The notes under the pieces are model-generated. The model saw nothing but the letters and a program-made list of their open reading frames with translations, made no database searches and had not been told where the DNA came from. Below, in pieces: positions 6,752 through 15,821 of a stretch of DNA of 64,000 nucleotides. The DNA is taken from contig CBDCYR010000009.1 of NCBI GenBank assembly GCA_965224275.1, positions 372,001-436,000 of the forward strand. Direction: 5' to 3'. Position numbers and translations under genes: made by a program. The DNA is from CAUZWH01 sp965224275. Lineage in GTDB: Bacteria; Pseudomonadota; Alphaproteobacteria; SHVV01. Position 1 is the stretch's first letter. Each line of letters starts with the position of its first letter.

Positions 6752-8409
6752 TTGGCTCCAATAAAGGCGTTGGTGATTGGATAACGCCGGTCGCGCCCAA
6801 ACGACCGGCGCGTGATTTTGACGCCGGGCGGTGCCTGGCGGCGTTTGTATTCGGCGATGTAGAGCATCCGCGTTATCCGCGCCACGGTCTCGGCCTCATG
6901 GCCGCGCGCGACGATGTCGGCCGTCGCCATCTCATGCTCGACCAGGCATTCGAGGATATCGTCGAGCTTGTCGTAAGGCGGCAGCGTGTCCTGGTCGGTT
7001 TGGTCCGGTTTGAGTTCGGCCGAGGGCGCCTTGGTAATGATGTTTTCGGGGATGACGCGCTGCCCCGGCCCCAGCACGGCGTCCGGCAGGTTGGCATTGC
7101 GCCAGCTGGAAAGCTCGTAGACCGTTGTTTTATAAACGTCTTTTAGAACCGAATAACCCCCGCACATGTCGCCATACAGGGTGGCGTAGCCCACCGACAT
7201 CTCCGATTTATTGCCGGTGGTCAACGCCATGTGACCGAACTTGTTGCTGAACGCCATGATCGTCATGCCGCGAATACGAGCCTGGATATTCTCTTCGGTG
7301 ACATCGGTATCGACTGCCGCGAACAGCTCGTTGAGCATGCTGCCGTAGGCGTCCATGGCCGATTTGATTGATACCGTATCGGTGTGTACGCCCAGCGCGG
7401 CGGCGCAGTCCTCGGCATCGTCGATGCTCGACTGCGATGTATAGGGCGAGGGCATGATCAGGCAGCGCACCCGATCCGCGCCCAACGCATCAACCGCCAC
7501 CACTGCCGTCAACGCCGAATCAATCCCGCCGGAGAGACCAAGAACAATGCCGGGAAAGCCGTTCTTGTCCACATAGTCGCGCAACCCCACGACCATCGCC
7601 TGGTAGATCGCGTCGAGCCGGTCGCGCGGCGCGGCCGGCGGCTGTGGGTCGCACTGCCACCCTTCCCCGTTGCGCTGCCAATTGGTGAGGCGGATATCTT
7701 CGCACCAAAAGGGCGATTGCACCCTCAACGCGCGATCGTGGCTGAGAACGAAAGAACCGCCATCGAATACAAGCTCGTCCTGACCGCCGAACTGATTGAC
7801 GTAAATCAAGGGCAGACCGGTATCGACGACGCGCCCCACCGCGAGGGTCATGCGCTCATCCAATTTGTCGGCTTCGAACGGCGAGCCGTTGCCGACCACC
7901 AGGATCTCGGCGCCAGTTTCCTGCAGGCACTCGGCGACGTCAGGGGTCCACATATCTTCGCACACCATGACACCCAGCCGGACACCGCGGAAGTTGACCG
8001 GTCCCGGCAACGGACCGGCACGAAACAGGCGTTTCTCGTCGAACACGCCGTAATTGGGAAGATCGTGTTTGTAGCGTTGGGCGACCACGTCACCGCCATC
8101 CAGCAGCGCGACGGCGTTGTAGAGTGCGCCGTTTTCCCGCCAGGGCGTACCGAGCATCAGGGCTGGTCCGCCGTCGGCGGTCTCGCGCGCCAATTCAGTC
8201 ACGGCAGCTTCGGCGGCGGCCTGAAAGGATGGCTTCAGGATCAAATCCTCGGGCGGATAGCCGGTGATGAATAGTTCGCTCAGCACCACCAGGTCGGCGC
8301 CGAGTTCGGCGCCACGGCCGCGCGCGGCACGCGCCTTGGCCAAATTACCCGGGATATCGCCGACCCGCGGATTGAGCTGGGCGAGCGCGATGCGGAGCCT
8401 ATCGGTCAT
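6748..8409 (-). CDS. nadE: Glutamine-dependent NAD+ synthetase
   Basis: 553-residue two-domain enzyme making NAD+ from deamido-NAD+, ATP and glutamine. The N-terminal nitrilase-type glutaminase carries the Glu-Lys-Cys triad: Glu45 in LSELFITGYPPEDL, Lys114 in RYKHDLPNYG and Cys150 in VMVCEDMW. The C-terminal ammonia-dependent synthetase has the ATP-pyrophosphatase loop SGGIDS at 293-298. Start 8409 (MTDRLRIALAQLNPRVGDI) matches the family; the open frame runs further upstream without homology and into the divergent gene. It is first in the operon with the GluRS-like gene and cysS. With nicotinate phosphoribosyltransferase at 32.5 kb it covers two steps of NAD salvage. Confidence 0.95.
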   Translation of the reverse strand: MTDRLRIALAQLNPRVGDIPGNLAKARAARGRGAELGADLVVLSELFITGYPPEDLILKPSFQAAAEAAVTELARETADGGPALMLGTPWRENGALYNAVALLDGGDVVAQRYKHDLPNYGVFDEKRLFRAGPLPGPVNFRGVRLGVMVCEDMWTPDVAECLQETGAEILVVGNGSPFEADKLDERMTLAVGRVVDTGLPLIYVNQFGGQDELVFDGGSFVLSHDRALRVQSPFWCEDIRLTNWQRNGEGWQCDPQPPAAPRDRLDAIYQAMVVGLRDYVDKNGFPGIVLGLSGGIDSALTAVVAVDALGADRVRCLIMPSPYTSQSSIDDAEDCAAALGVHTDTVSIKSAMDAYGSMLNELFAAVDTDVTEENIQARIRGMTIMAFSNKFGHMALTTGNKSEMSVGYATLYGDMCGGYSVLKDVYKTTVYELSSWRNANLPDAVLGPGQRVIPENIITKAPSAELKPDQTDQDTLPPYDKLDDILECLVEHEMATADIVARGHEAETVARITRMLYIAEYKRRQAPPGVKITRRSFGRDRRYPITNAFIGAK

Positions 8410-8566
8410 GTCTATCCGCCGGTTGTTTAGCGTGGCCCGGGACCGGCGACAATAGCGCTGGTGCTGTGGCGCATATCTGTCATCTTGAGGCGATGCGGAA
8501 ATAGCTCTCGTGGGGCGCCAACCAAAGCGCATCGTTTTGCCAAACCAAGTGGGAGGAATTGGCGCC

Positions 8567-9589
8567 ATGGCAACGCAGAATCAGCAGATCTGTTTGGTCG
8601 CGCGACCGCAGGGCTCGCCAAGGCTCGCCGATTTCAAGGTAACCTCGGCGCCCACCGCCGACCCCGGCGAAGGCGAAGTTCTGGTGCGGACGATCTATCT
8701 GTCGCTCGACCCCTACATGCGTGGCCGCATGAGCGAGGCGAAATCCTATGTCAGCGCCACCGGTATCGGAGACGTGATGCCGGGCGGCGTGGTGGGTCAG
8801 GTGGTGGTATCGAACACAACCGACCTCGCGGAAGGCGATTTCGTCGAGGGCTATCTCGGCTGGCAGACCCACGCAACGGTCAAAGCCAACCATTTGCGCA
8901 AGATCGATCCCACACTGGCACCGATTTCAACCGCGGTGGGGGTGCTCGGCATGCCGGGACTCACCGCCTATTTCGGCTTGCTGGAGGTGGCGTCGGCCAA
9001 GGCCGGCGATAGCGTTGTCGTCACCGCGGCATCGGGCGCAGTCGGCGCCGTGGTTGGTCAAATCGCGAAACTCAAAGATTGCCGCGTGGTCGGTATCGCC
9101 GGATCCGACGCCAAGGTTGACTACGTGACCGGCGAGCTCGGCTTCGACGCCGGCATCAACTACAAAACCACCGACGATCTCGATACGGCCCTGCGCGAGG
9201 CATGCCCGGACGGGATCGATGTTCACTTCGACAATGTCGGCGGCCCGATCGCGGATACCGTCATGCGTCGTCTCAGTCCGTTTTCGCGGGTGGCAATCTG
9301 CGGGGTTATCTCGCAATACAATGCAACGGCGGACGAGCCGGCACCGCGCATCTACCGCCATATCCTGGTCAAACGCGTGCGGGTGCAAGGCTTCATCGTG
9401 TTCGATTTCCTCGAACGCTACCCCGAGGCTTATGCGGCCTTGGGTGGCTGGGTCAGCAGCGGCGACATCAAGTATAGGGAGCACATTGTCGAGGGTCTCG
9501 AAAACGCACCGCAAGCGTTCATGGGCCTGTTTGACGGCCAAAACTTCGGCAAGCTGCTGGTCCGAGTCGGCGACGATCCGACGCGTTAA
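8567..9589 (+). CDS. NADP-dependent medium-chain reductase (CurA/leukotriene B4 12-hydroxydehydrogenase type)
   Basis: 340-residue zinc-independent medium-chain dehydrogenase/reductase. Such enzymes reduce the C=C bond of enones and other electrophilic carbonyls with NADPH. The N-terminal GroES-like half has LSLDPYMRGRMSE, diagnostic of this subfamily. The Rossmann half has VVVTAASGAVGAVVGQIAK followed by GIAGSDAKVDY for cofactor binding, and GVISQYNA is also typical. No zinc-ligand cysteines are present. The start at 8567 is fixed by GGGAGGAATT just upstream; an in-frame ATG at 8510 is less likely. It is divergent from nadE. Confidence 0.9.
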   Translation: MATQNQQICLVARPQGSPRLADFKVTSAPTADPGEGEVLVRTIYLSLDPYMRGRMSEAKSYVSATGIGDVMPGGVVGQVVVSNTTDLAEGDFVEGYLGWQTHATVKANHLRKIDPTLAPISTAVGVLGMPGLTAYFGLLEVASAKAGDSVVVTAASGAVGAVVGQIAKLKDCRVVGIAGSDAKVDYVTGELGFDAGINYKTTDDLDTALREACPDGIDVHFDNVGGPIADTVMRRLSPFSRVAICGVISQYNATADEPAPRIYRHILVKRVRVQGFIVFDFLERYPEAYAALGGWVSSGDIKYREHIVEGLENAPQAFMGLFDGQNFGKLLVRVGDDPTR

Positions 9590-9601
9590 GCGACTAAGCA
9601 T

Positions 9602-9714
9602 ATGGGCTTATCTGCCCAAAGTGGCGCGCCAGCTCAACGAACGGCTACGCAAGACGCTAGGGTTCGAAACACTAGGGGAGAGTTTAACGACTGTGTTGCG
9701 TCGATCGGTTGAGG
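9602..9714 (+). pseudogene. Degenerate IS30-type transposase C-terminal relic
   Basis: Directly after the reductase stop, a short stretch translates as ARQLNERLRKTLGF followed by ETLGESLTTVLR. This mirrors the C-terminal LNxRPRKTLGFxTP-E-L signature of IS30-family transposases. No upstream DDE domain and no terminal repeats remain, so this is a remnant of a lost insertion. The match is by motif memory only and is short. Confidence 0.45.
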
Positions 9715-9751
9715 TGGCAGACCCTAAACCGACATTTTTCCTTATTAGAGA

Positions 9752-9822
9752 GTCTGGACTACATCCAGGTTCAGACATGGCTCGGCGGCGGGGATGATCG
9801 CGAATTAGCCAATAGTGGACAT
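9752..9822. repeat. Degenerate intergenic repeat, member 1
   Basis: Contains gtctggactacatccag and, 30 bases on, gatgatcgcgaattagccaat. A closely related pair of blocks occurs at 19955-20017. Two further sites (23915, 25691) share the tagccaa core. No function is visible. Confidence 0.4.
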
Positions 9823-9843
9823 AGTTCGGGAGCTTAGCGGGAC

Positions 9844-11082
9844 CTAAATCGCCTCCGCTAGCACTGCGACTTTCTCCGCATTGACGAGATACGCCGTCAT
9901 CGTGCCCTTGCCTTTGACCTCGATCTCACCGCGTGGCTCGAGGTCGAAGTCGCTCGCGATGATTTCAGCGGTGTCGGCGCTGATCTGTACGCGGCCCGCG
10001 ACCCCGTGGCTTTCCATGCGCGCGGCGACGTTCACCGTATCGCCCCAAATGTCGTAAGCAAACTTGCGCTGGCCGATGACCCCAGCGACGACGGCACCAG
10101 AATGGATACCAACTCTGATTTGCAAGGGCCCGCCAGTCTCGCGGGCGACGTCTTCCGCGGCTTGGACCATCGCCAGCGCCAGCCGCGCAATCGCTTGGGC
10201 GTGATCATCGCGCGATGCCGGCAGGCCAGCCACGACCATGTAGGCATCGCCGATGGTTTTGATCTTCTCCAGCCCATCCGCCTCAACCAGCGCATCGAAG
10301 CGGCTGAAAATATCGTTCAGCAGAGTGACCAGCGCCTCCGGGCTCGAGCGGCTCGAAAGCTCGGTAAAACCGACAATGTCGGCGAACAAGATCGTCACCT
10401 GCTTGTGACTATCGGCAATGACCTCGGGATTTTCCTTCAACCGCTCTGCTACCGCCGGCGGCATGATGTTGTGCAGGAGGGCTTCCGATTTCGCGTATTC
10501 GGCTTCTAACGCCGCTTCGGCGCGGTCAACGGTGTTTCGGTAGGTAATCGCCACCACGAAAAGCAGGCCCACCGTCGCCGCCCCGTTGAAGACGGCGAAG
10601 ATCGTGACCCAAAGGGATGGCAGCGGTGAGAGAGGCGCCGCGTTAAGCCCGTAGATGAGCATGCCGATGAACGTCGCCGCGCTGGTTGCAATGATGATCG
10701 CCTGGACTCGCCTGCTGACCCATTCGGCCAGCGTGCCATAGACCAGTCCGAGCAATGCAAAGAGGAAGAACCCGGTTCCCAGGCCTGTGTAAACCGTCGT
10801 CAACACAACGCCAACGATGTTTTGGATGTTGACCGTGACGAAGCCGATGGCCGGTCGGCCGATAACCAGGGTACGGAAGCAGGCCGCGGTGAGCGGCACG
10901 CCGAGGACATAGAAGATGGCCAACACATACTGATCGAGGATCATGAAGACGAGACCGATCGCGGCCTGGACCACAATCCACACGCTGTAGCCAATCTTCG
11001 CGCCGGTATGGATGCGCGCTTCGCCGGGCGGCAGGTTGGGCGGCGTGTGGGCGTACCAGTCAATGACGCCTTTCAATCCCAC
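9844..11082 (-). CDS. Membrane class III adenylate cyclase
   Basis: 412-residue membrane enzyme making cAMP from ATP. About six hydrophobic segments lie between residues 33 and 180, followed by a short linker and a cytosolic CHD domain (about 228-400). Both metal-binding aspartates are present: Asp235 in ILFADIVGFTELS and Asp279 in EKIKTIGDAYMV. The purine-selecting residues are Lys273 and Asp347 (YDIWGDTVNVAARM), the adenylate rather than guanylate pattern. Arg355 is the transition-state arginine. The gene is transcribed alone. Open frames on the opposite strand are shadows. Confidence 0.92.
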   Translation of the reverse strand: MGLKGVIDWYAHTPPNLPPGEARIHTGAKIGYSVWIVVQAAIGLVFMILDQYVLAIFYVLGVPLTAACFRTLVIGRPAIGFVTVNIQNIVGVVLTTVYTGLGTGFFLFALLGLVYGTLAEWVSRRVQAIIIATSAATFIGMLIYGLNAAPLSPLPSLWVTIFAVFNGAATVGLLFVVAITYRNTVDRAEAALEAEYAKSEALLHNIMPPAVAERLKENPEVIADSHKQVTILFADIVGFTELSSRSSPEALVTLLNDIFSRFDALVEADGLEKIKTIGDAYMVVAGLPASRDDHAQAIARLALAMVQAAEDVARETGGPLQIRVGIHSGAVVAGVIGQRKFAYDIWGDTVNVAARMESHGVAGRVQISADTAEIIASDFDLEPRGEIEVKGKGTMTAYLVNAEKVAVLAEAI

Positions 11083-11437
11083 GAGAACGACCTCCGCTAA
11101 CTGTTTGGGGTGTCAACCATAATATGGGCAATCGTTAGTTCGTCGCTATCCCCTGACCAACCTCCGGCTACGGCGAGGGGAGCGTCGTCACGGAAAAGGT
11201 TGCGCCATCATCTTGCCCAAAGTCGCGCCGCGGGGTAAGACGCCGGCTTCGGGGTCGCCTTTACCCTTAACATCGGAAGTCGCGGCAAGCGTCTTGAACG
11301 TCTCGACATAGCCAACAATTGACATTCGCGAACAAAGAAAAAGGGCGGCTCAAAGACCGCCCAGACCTGCTTTTTGGGTGTGCTAACCCTCGGGCTCTTC
11401 TGTTTTCCGTCTCCGCCAGCCGATAAGGCCGAGCCTC
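11083..11437. other. Intergenic region with one doubtful small ORF
   Basis: The region between the cyclase start and the questin-oxidase stop holds a minus-strand terminator (separate entry) and one 45-codon minus-strand ORF (11188-11325, starting MSIVGYVETFKTL). That ORF has no ribosome site and no recognisable domain. I do not call it a gene. Confidence 0.4.
11331..11362 (-). terminator. Terminator after the OYE/questin-oxidase gene
   Basis: On the minus strand a GGGCGG/CCGCCC stem (11362-11343) is followed by TTTTTCTTTG. It lies about 75 bases beyond the stop at 11438 and fits a Rho-independent terminator. Confidence 0.6.
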
Positions 11438-12847
11438 TCAGTTTCCGGTGGATTGAACGGGGTCCGGTGCGATCACGGGCGTTTCCGTGAAGTGTCCGGC
11501 AGCAATTCGGTAGACGGACCGGTGTCCGAACCGCGCCCACAGCCTTCGCAGTACGTAAACCAGCTTGGGGTTGTGCTCTTCTCGTTCCTGAAGTGCACGC
11601 TCCGTGGTGCGCATCCAGTTCTCGGTCACACTCGTACCTTCCGGAGCATCAAGCGACTCCGCGTAGCGCGCGTGCAGTGCGACGATGCTGGCCTTCGTGG
11701 GGACAACCTTCAGTGCGAACAGGACTCCGAGCATTGCTGTCCAGTAGCACTTGATGGCCCGCGACTGCTCATCGCGCGGTAGATGCCGAGCGATCTGTTC
11801 GACGGCGTGCAGGGACGTGACCAGGTGGAGGAGCACGAAGTCGCCGGGGTTGCTCAGGTACAGGAGCATGACTGCGTAGTAGAGCTGCTCCCACACCTCC
11901 TCGGGATCTGCACTCTCTAGCCAGAAGGGTGTGGAGTGGATGAGGGGGTACCCTTCTGCGAGCACTCGAGCGATGTGTAGCTGCGCTCCGGTGTGCTCGA
12001 GCACTGGTTGGAAACCTGCCGCGACGCTGAGCTCAGGGCTGTTGAGCCCGTCATCGACCCAACTCGAGAGAACTCGTCTGTCGCGGTCCCACTCGGCAGC
12101 GATGCGCTTCATCGAGTCCAGAGGCGTGCGGTCAACGGACGGCGACTTCGATTCGGAGAAAGCCCGATCCGGATAACACGACACGTAGGAGAACGCGAGG
12201 TACGCAAGGCCCTCGATGGTCATCCCTTTGTGTCCGGCATCCAACGCCCAGCCGAGGTGAATCGTTCCGTGGAGGAGTGCTCCCACGCATCCCGGAAGAA
12301 GCTCTGGTAAGTAAACCTTGAGGGTCTGCTTAAGGCCGAGGTCTTCGACGCGCCCCTCGAAGAAGCGGTAGAGAGAATCGAACTGTTCGTGCTTGCCGAG
12401 GAAGTCCCTCCAGTTCGCTTCCGTGAGCTCGATGTCCGATTGCTTCGGAGGCTCCAGACCGAACCCGTAGGTGGTTCTCGCGTACTCCTCGACGTACGCC
12501 GCGATGTCTTCAGCGGGCGCGCCTAGCCCGTTCAGCGCGATGACAGCGTGCTTGGCATGATTGGAAAGGTAGCCGTGGAACTCGATGTGAAAGGACCTGT
12601 CGTCCAGCATCTGCTCGACTCGGTTGTTGTGGTCGGTCATGGGACCGGGCCAGCCGTCACCCTCGCGGTTTACGGCGGTCGCCTCGGCGATCAGCAGCCC
12701 AGCTGAGGCGCGTTGGGCATAGTATTCGGCGACAAGCGCGTCGGGGATTCCCGCGCCGCCGCTGCGGCCCCGCGTAAGCGGGGCCATGACGATCCAGTTC
12801 GGCAGGGTGAGCCGGCCAATACGGATCGGGTCGAGCAATCTGGTCAT
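11438..12847 (-). CDS. Fusion of an OYE N-terminal fragment with a questin-oxidase-like protein
   Basis: One 469-codon frame joins two unrelated parts. Residues 1-69 (MTRLLDPIRIGRLTLPNWIV, then VMAPLTRGRSGG and YYAQRASAGLLIAEATAV) are the first beta-alpha units of an Old Yellow Enzyme alkene reductase, stopping exactly at the conserved GDGWPG loop. From Met70 (12640) the protein resembles the questin_oxidase (AflY-like) family: HIEFHGYLSNHAKHAVIAL, ELLPGCVGALLHGTIHLGWA and a long helical C-terminus. Questin oxidases are cofactor-poor Baeyer-Villiger-type ring-opening oxygenases. The OYE part lacks most of the barrel and cannot bind FMN or act alone. Translation could start at Met70, but no ribosome site precedes it. 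A deletion fusing two genes is the simplest origin. Codon use in the second part looks different from the flanks. Confidence 0.7.
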   Translation of the reverse strand: MTRLLDPIRIGRLTLPNWIVMAPLTRGRSGGAGIPDALVAEYYAQRASAGLLIAEATAVNREGDGWPGPMTDHNNRVEQMLDDRSFHIEFHGYLSNHAKHAVIALNGLGAPAEDIAAYVEEYARTTYGFGLEPPKQSDIELTEANWRDFLGKHEQFDSLYRFFEGRVEDLGLKQTLKVYLPELLPGCVGALLHGTIHLGWALDAGHKGMTIEGLAYLAFSYVSCYPDRAFSESKSPSVDRTPLDSMKRIAAEWDRDRRVLSSWVDDGLNSPELSVAAGFQPVLEHTGAQLHIARVLAEGYPLIHSTPFWLESADPEEVWEQLYYAVMLLYLSNPGDFVLLHLVTSLHAVEQIARHLPRDEQSRAIKCYWTAMLGVLFALKVVPTKASIVALHARYAESLDAPEGTSVTENWMRTTERALQEREEHNPKLVYVLRRLWARFGHRSVYRIAAGHFTETPVIAPDPVQSTGN

Positions 12848-13137
12848 TTCCGGTCCTTTTCGGTTTCCCGTCGATACGAGCTCGGTGTTCGGTCACGAAT
12901 GCAGATGGAAGACCTTGTTCATGATCTTCCATTCGCCGTCGACTTTGAGCAGCGTGTACATGTCGGTGTAGCGGGAGCCGCTCCAGTTAGTGAGTTCGAG
13001 CCGCACGGTCGCGACCGTGTCTGTTGTTCGGCGTGGAATATTGACCCCCTATTGGGGGTTATCGGCGCCCAAAATTGACCCCCCTGGTTTTGTGCTCTTG
13101 AACACACCGCGTTGTTTGGACAGACGAGGTGGGGGAG

Positions 13138-14652
13138 ATGCTGGTTGTGGAGACGATTGCGCGGATCCGTCGGGATCATCTGGTGAGGGGCGTTCCGATC
13201 AAGAAGATCGCCCGGGATTTGAGGGTTTCGAAGAACACGGTGCGCAAGGTGGTGCGGGGCGATGAGACCTCGTACAGCTACGAGCGCAAGATCCAGCCGA
13301 TGCCGAAGCTTGGACCGTGGGTGGATGAGCTCGAGCGCCAGCTGGAGGCCAACGAGAAGAAGCCGCGCCGGGATCGGCTGTCTCTGCTGCGGATTCATGA
13401 AGATCTTGCGGCTCTGGGCTATGGCGGCGGCTACGACGCGGTGCGCCGCTACGCCAGGACCTGGCGTCGGCGGTGGCGGCTGTTGTCGCCGTCGCAGGGT
13501 TTTGTGCCGCTGAGCTTCGATCCCGGCGAGGCCTACCAGTTCGACTGGAGCCACGAGTACGCGCGCCTGTCGGGTGTGACGACCAAGGTGAAGGCGGCGC
13601 ACATGCGGCTCTGCTACAGCCGCATGCAGCTGGTTCAGATCTTCCCGCGCGAGAGCCAGGAGATGGTGTTCGAGGCGCACGAACGGGCCTTCCACTTCTT
13701 CGGCGGGGTCTGCCGGCGGGGCATCTACGACAACATGAAGACGGCGGTGAGCATGGTCTTCGTCGGCAAGGAGCGCGCCTACAACCGGCGCTTTCTGGAG
13801 CTGTGCTCCCACCATCTGGTGGAGCCGGTGGCGTGCACTCCGGGTGCGGGCTGGGAGAAGGGGCAGGTCGAGAGGCAGGTGGGTGACGTCCGCGGCCGCC
13901 TGTTCGTGCCCATCCCGCGGGGCGGCTCCTACGCCGAGATCAACGCGTGGCTGATGGATCGGTGTATCGAGGACGCCAAGAAGCGGCCGCATCCGACGAT
14001 CGAGGGCAAGACGGTGTGGCAGGTGTTCGAGGAGGAGCGGCCCTTCCTGATGGCCTATCGCGGCCCCTTCGACGGCTTCCACGCCACCGAGGTGGCGGTG
14101 TCCAAGACCTGTCTGGTGCGCTTCGACAACAACCACTACAGCGTCGCCGCCCGTGCCGTCGGGCGGCCGGTCGACGTGCGGGCCTACGCCGATCGGATCG
14201 TCATCCGCCAGGACGGCGAGACCGTCGCCGAGCATCCCCGGAGCTTCGGGCGCGGCGAGATCGCCTACGATCCGTGGCACTACGTGCCGATCCTGACGCG
14301 GAAGCCTGGTGCGCTGAGGAACGGCGCGCCCTTCAAGGGCTGGCAACTGCCCGGCGCGCTCGGCCGCATACGGGCCCGGCTGACGGGTTGCGACGACGGT
14401 GACAGGCAGTTCGTGAGGATCCTCGCGGCGGTTCAGGAGGACGGGCTGGAGGCGGTCGAGGCGGCCTGTGCCGAGGCGCTCGACTTCGGCGCCTGCAGCG
14501 CCGACGTCGTGCTCAACATCCTCGCCCGGCAGTGCCAGCCGGCACCGCCGGCGACCATCCCGACGCCCGAGGGCCTGCAGCTTCGCCACCGGCCGGTGGC
14601 CGACTGTCAGCGCTACGATCGCCTGAGGGAGGCCGGTCATGGAGCGTCATGA
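13138..14652 (+). CDS. istA: IS21 transposase IstA
   Basis: About 504-residue DDE transposase of IS21. It has an N-terminal helix-turn-helix (VPIKKIARDLRVSKNTVRKV), a catalytic core starting near YQFDWSHEYARLSG and running through RGIYDNMKTAV to GWEKGQVERQVG (the D-D-E region), and a C-terminal beta-rich domain (DNNHYSVAARAVGRPVDV). ATG 13138 follows GGTGGGGG; a GTG at 13129 is an alternative. Its end overlaps istB by 14 bases, the usual arrangement for coupled translation. Confidence 0.95.
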   Translation: MLVVETIARIRRDHLVRGVPIKKIARDLRVSKNTVRKVVRGDETSYSYERKIQPMPKLGPWVDELERQLEANEKKPRRDRLSLLRIHEDLAALGYGGGYDAVRRYARTWRRRWRLLSPSQGFVPLSFDPGEAYQFDWSHEYARLSGVTTKVKAAHMRLCYSRMQLVQIFPRESQEMVFEAHERAFHFFGGVCRRGIYDNMKTAVSMVFVGKERAYNRRFLELCSHHLVEPVACTPGAGWEKGQVERQVGDVRGRLFVPIPRGGSYAEINAWLMDRCIEDAKKRPHPTIEGKTVWQVFEEERPFLMAYRGPFDGFHATEVAVSKTCLVRFDNNHYSVAARAVGRPVDVRAYADRIVIRQDGETVAEHPRSFGRGEIAYDPWHYVPILTRKPGALRNGAPFKGWQLPGALGRIRARLTGCDDGDRQFVRILAAVQEDGLEAVEAACAEALDFGACSADVVLNILARQCQPAPPATIPTPEGLQLRHRPVADCQRYDRLREAGHGAS

Positions 14653-15367
14653 GGTGCTGGCGATGATGACGGCGTTGAAGCTCGCGGGCATGCGCGCCGC
14701 CTACGACGACATCCTCGCCGACGGGCTCAAGCGTCGTCATCCGGTGCAGCAGATCATCGGTACGCTGCTGCAGACCGAGGTCGCCGACAAGCAGGCGCGC
14801 TCCATCAAGTACCAGATGGCGTCCGCCAGGCTGCCGACGGCCAAGGAGCTGGCCGACTTCGACTTCGCCGCCTCACCGGTCAACGAGCCCCTGATCCAGG
14901 AACTCGCCACAGGTGGCTTCCTGGAGGGCAAGCGCAACATCGTGCTGGTCGGCGGCACCGGCACCGGCAAGACCCATCTCGCCGTCGCCATCGCCCGCGC
15001 CTGCATCCGCAAGGCCGCACGCGGCCGCTTCTACAACGTCGTCGACCTGGTCAACCATCTCGAGGCCGAACTCCGTGCCGGACGCCAGGGCCGCACCGCA
15101 GACCAGCTCATCCGACGCGACTTCGTCATCCTCGACGAACTCGGCTACCTGCCCTTCGCCCAGGCCGGCGGCCAGCTGCTGTTCCATCTGATGAGCCGGC
15201 TCTACGAGCGCACCTCGATCATCGTCACCACCAACCTCGCTTTCGGCGAATGGCCCTCCGTCTTCGGCGACCCCAAGATGACCACAGCGCTGCTCGACCG
15301 CCTGACCCACCATTGCGAGATCATCGAGACCGGCAACGAGAGCTGGCGCTTCAAGAACCGCTGCTGA
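14639..15367 (+). CDS. istB: IS21 helper ATPase IstB
   Basis: 242-residue AAA+ ATPase that selects the target and activates IstA. The Walker A motif GGTGTGKTH lies at residues 105-113. Walker B is in DFVILDELGYLPFAQ, and the sensor region is SIIVTTNLAFGEWPSVFGD. A helical N-terminal domain (about 1-80) provides multimer and DNA contacts. Start ATG 14639 lies inside the end of istA. Full length and apparently intact. Confidence 0.95.
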   Translation: MERHEVLAMMTALKLAGMRAAYDDILADGLKRRHPVQQIIGTLLQTEVADKQARSIKYQMASARLPTAKELADFDFAASPVNEPLIQELATGGFLEGKRNIVLVGGTGTGKTHLAVAIARACIRKAARGRFYNVVDLVNHLEAELRAGRQGRTADQLIRRDFVILDELGYLPFAQAGGQLLFHLMSRLYERTSIIVTTNLAFGEWPSVFGDPKMTTALLDRLTHHCEIIETGNESWRFKNRC

Positions 15368-15821
15368 CCCGGCAGGCCGTGCCTGCGGCCCGCTTGCCCC
15401 GCTGGGTCAACCCGTACCTCCCACGCGGCTTCGCTCCGCGCACCGCAAGGCGCTACACGAAGCCGCTCGGGTCCCCCCTATTGACTACCGGGACAACCTC
15501 CGCCGTGCCGCTCAGGGGGGTCAATATTGCACGCCGATTGGGGGTCAATTTTGGACGCCGATTGACAACCGTGTCGATAAGGTCGATGCTGGCAATCCGT
15601 GCTTCGAGCTCCGTCGCCGGACCATTCTCGTCATTCCAGTCAAAGAGCTGCTGGATGGGGCCGGCGAACAGGTCCGCACCAGCATAACCGAAGATCGACG
15701 CGTCCTCGTGGAAGGCGGGCTTCATGTCGTCGCCTCTGCCGGATCTGGCACCGTCGATATACGGCTGGACGGCTTTGGCGATCGCGTCGCGCTCGCTTAC
15801 GTTTTTAGCTGTATCACTCAT

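Larger units (their letters stand above)
13022..15567 (+). mobile_element. IS21-family insertion sequence with 8-bp target duplication
   Basis: 2546-bp element. Its left end starts TGTTGTTCGGCGTGGAATATT and its right end, read inward, TGTCAATCGGCGTCCAAAATT; both continue into TGACCCCC. A second internal copy of each terminal motif follows (about 13050-13080 and 15515-15540), the multiple transposase-binding sites typical of IS21. The direct repeat accgtgtc flanks it at 13014-13021 and 15568-15575. It carries istA and istB. The interrupted gene rejoins in frame on removal, so the boundaries are well defined. Confidence 0.93.
12893..15821 (-). pseudogene. NTF2/SnoaL-like protein gene split by IS21
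   Basis: The 5' part (15821-15568) encodes MSDTAKNVSERDAIAKAVQP, continuing through FHEDASIFGYAGADLFAGPI to SIDLIDTV. The 3' part (13013-12893) encodes ATVRLELTNWSGSRYTDMY and ends in WKIMNKVFHLHS. Removing the IS21 element and one copy of the 8-bp duplication accgtgtc joins them in frame as SIDLIDTVATVRLEL. The original product of about 124 residues is a single-domain NTF2-like protein with the C-terminal WKI-NKVFH motif. Such proteins are often enzymes or binding proteins of small organic molecules. AAGGAG lies upstream of the start. It is upstream of the OYE/questin-oxidase gene on the same strand, so the insertion may also have polar effects. Confidence 0.85.

Noticed and set aside
11188..11325. 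45-codon minus-strand ORF (MSIVGYVETF...)
   Set aside because: No ribosome site, sits at a terminator, and no domain recognised.
12919..14640. 573-codon minus-strand frame opposite istA
   Set aside because: His/Arg/Pro-rich shadow of istA; the plus strand carries HTH, DDE core and ribosome site.
15453..15540. C-terminal extension of the NTF2-like frame into the IS21 end
   Set aside because: After residue 87 the frame reads IS21 terminal sequence; the true C-terminus is beyond the element at 13013-12893.
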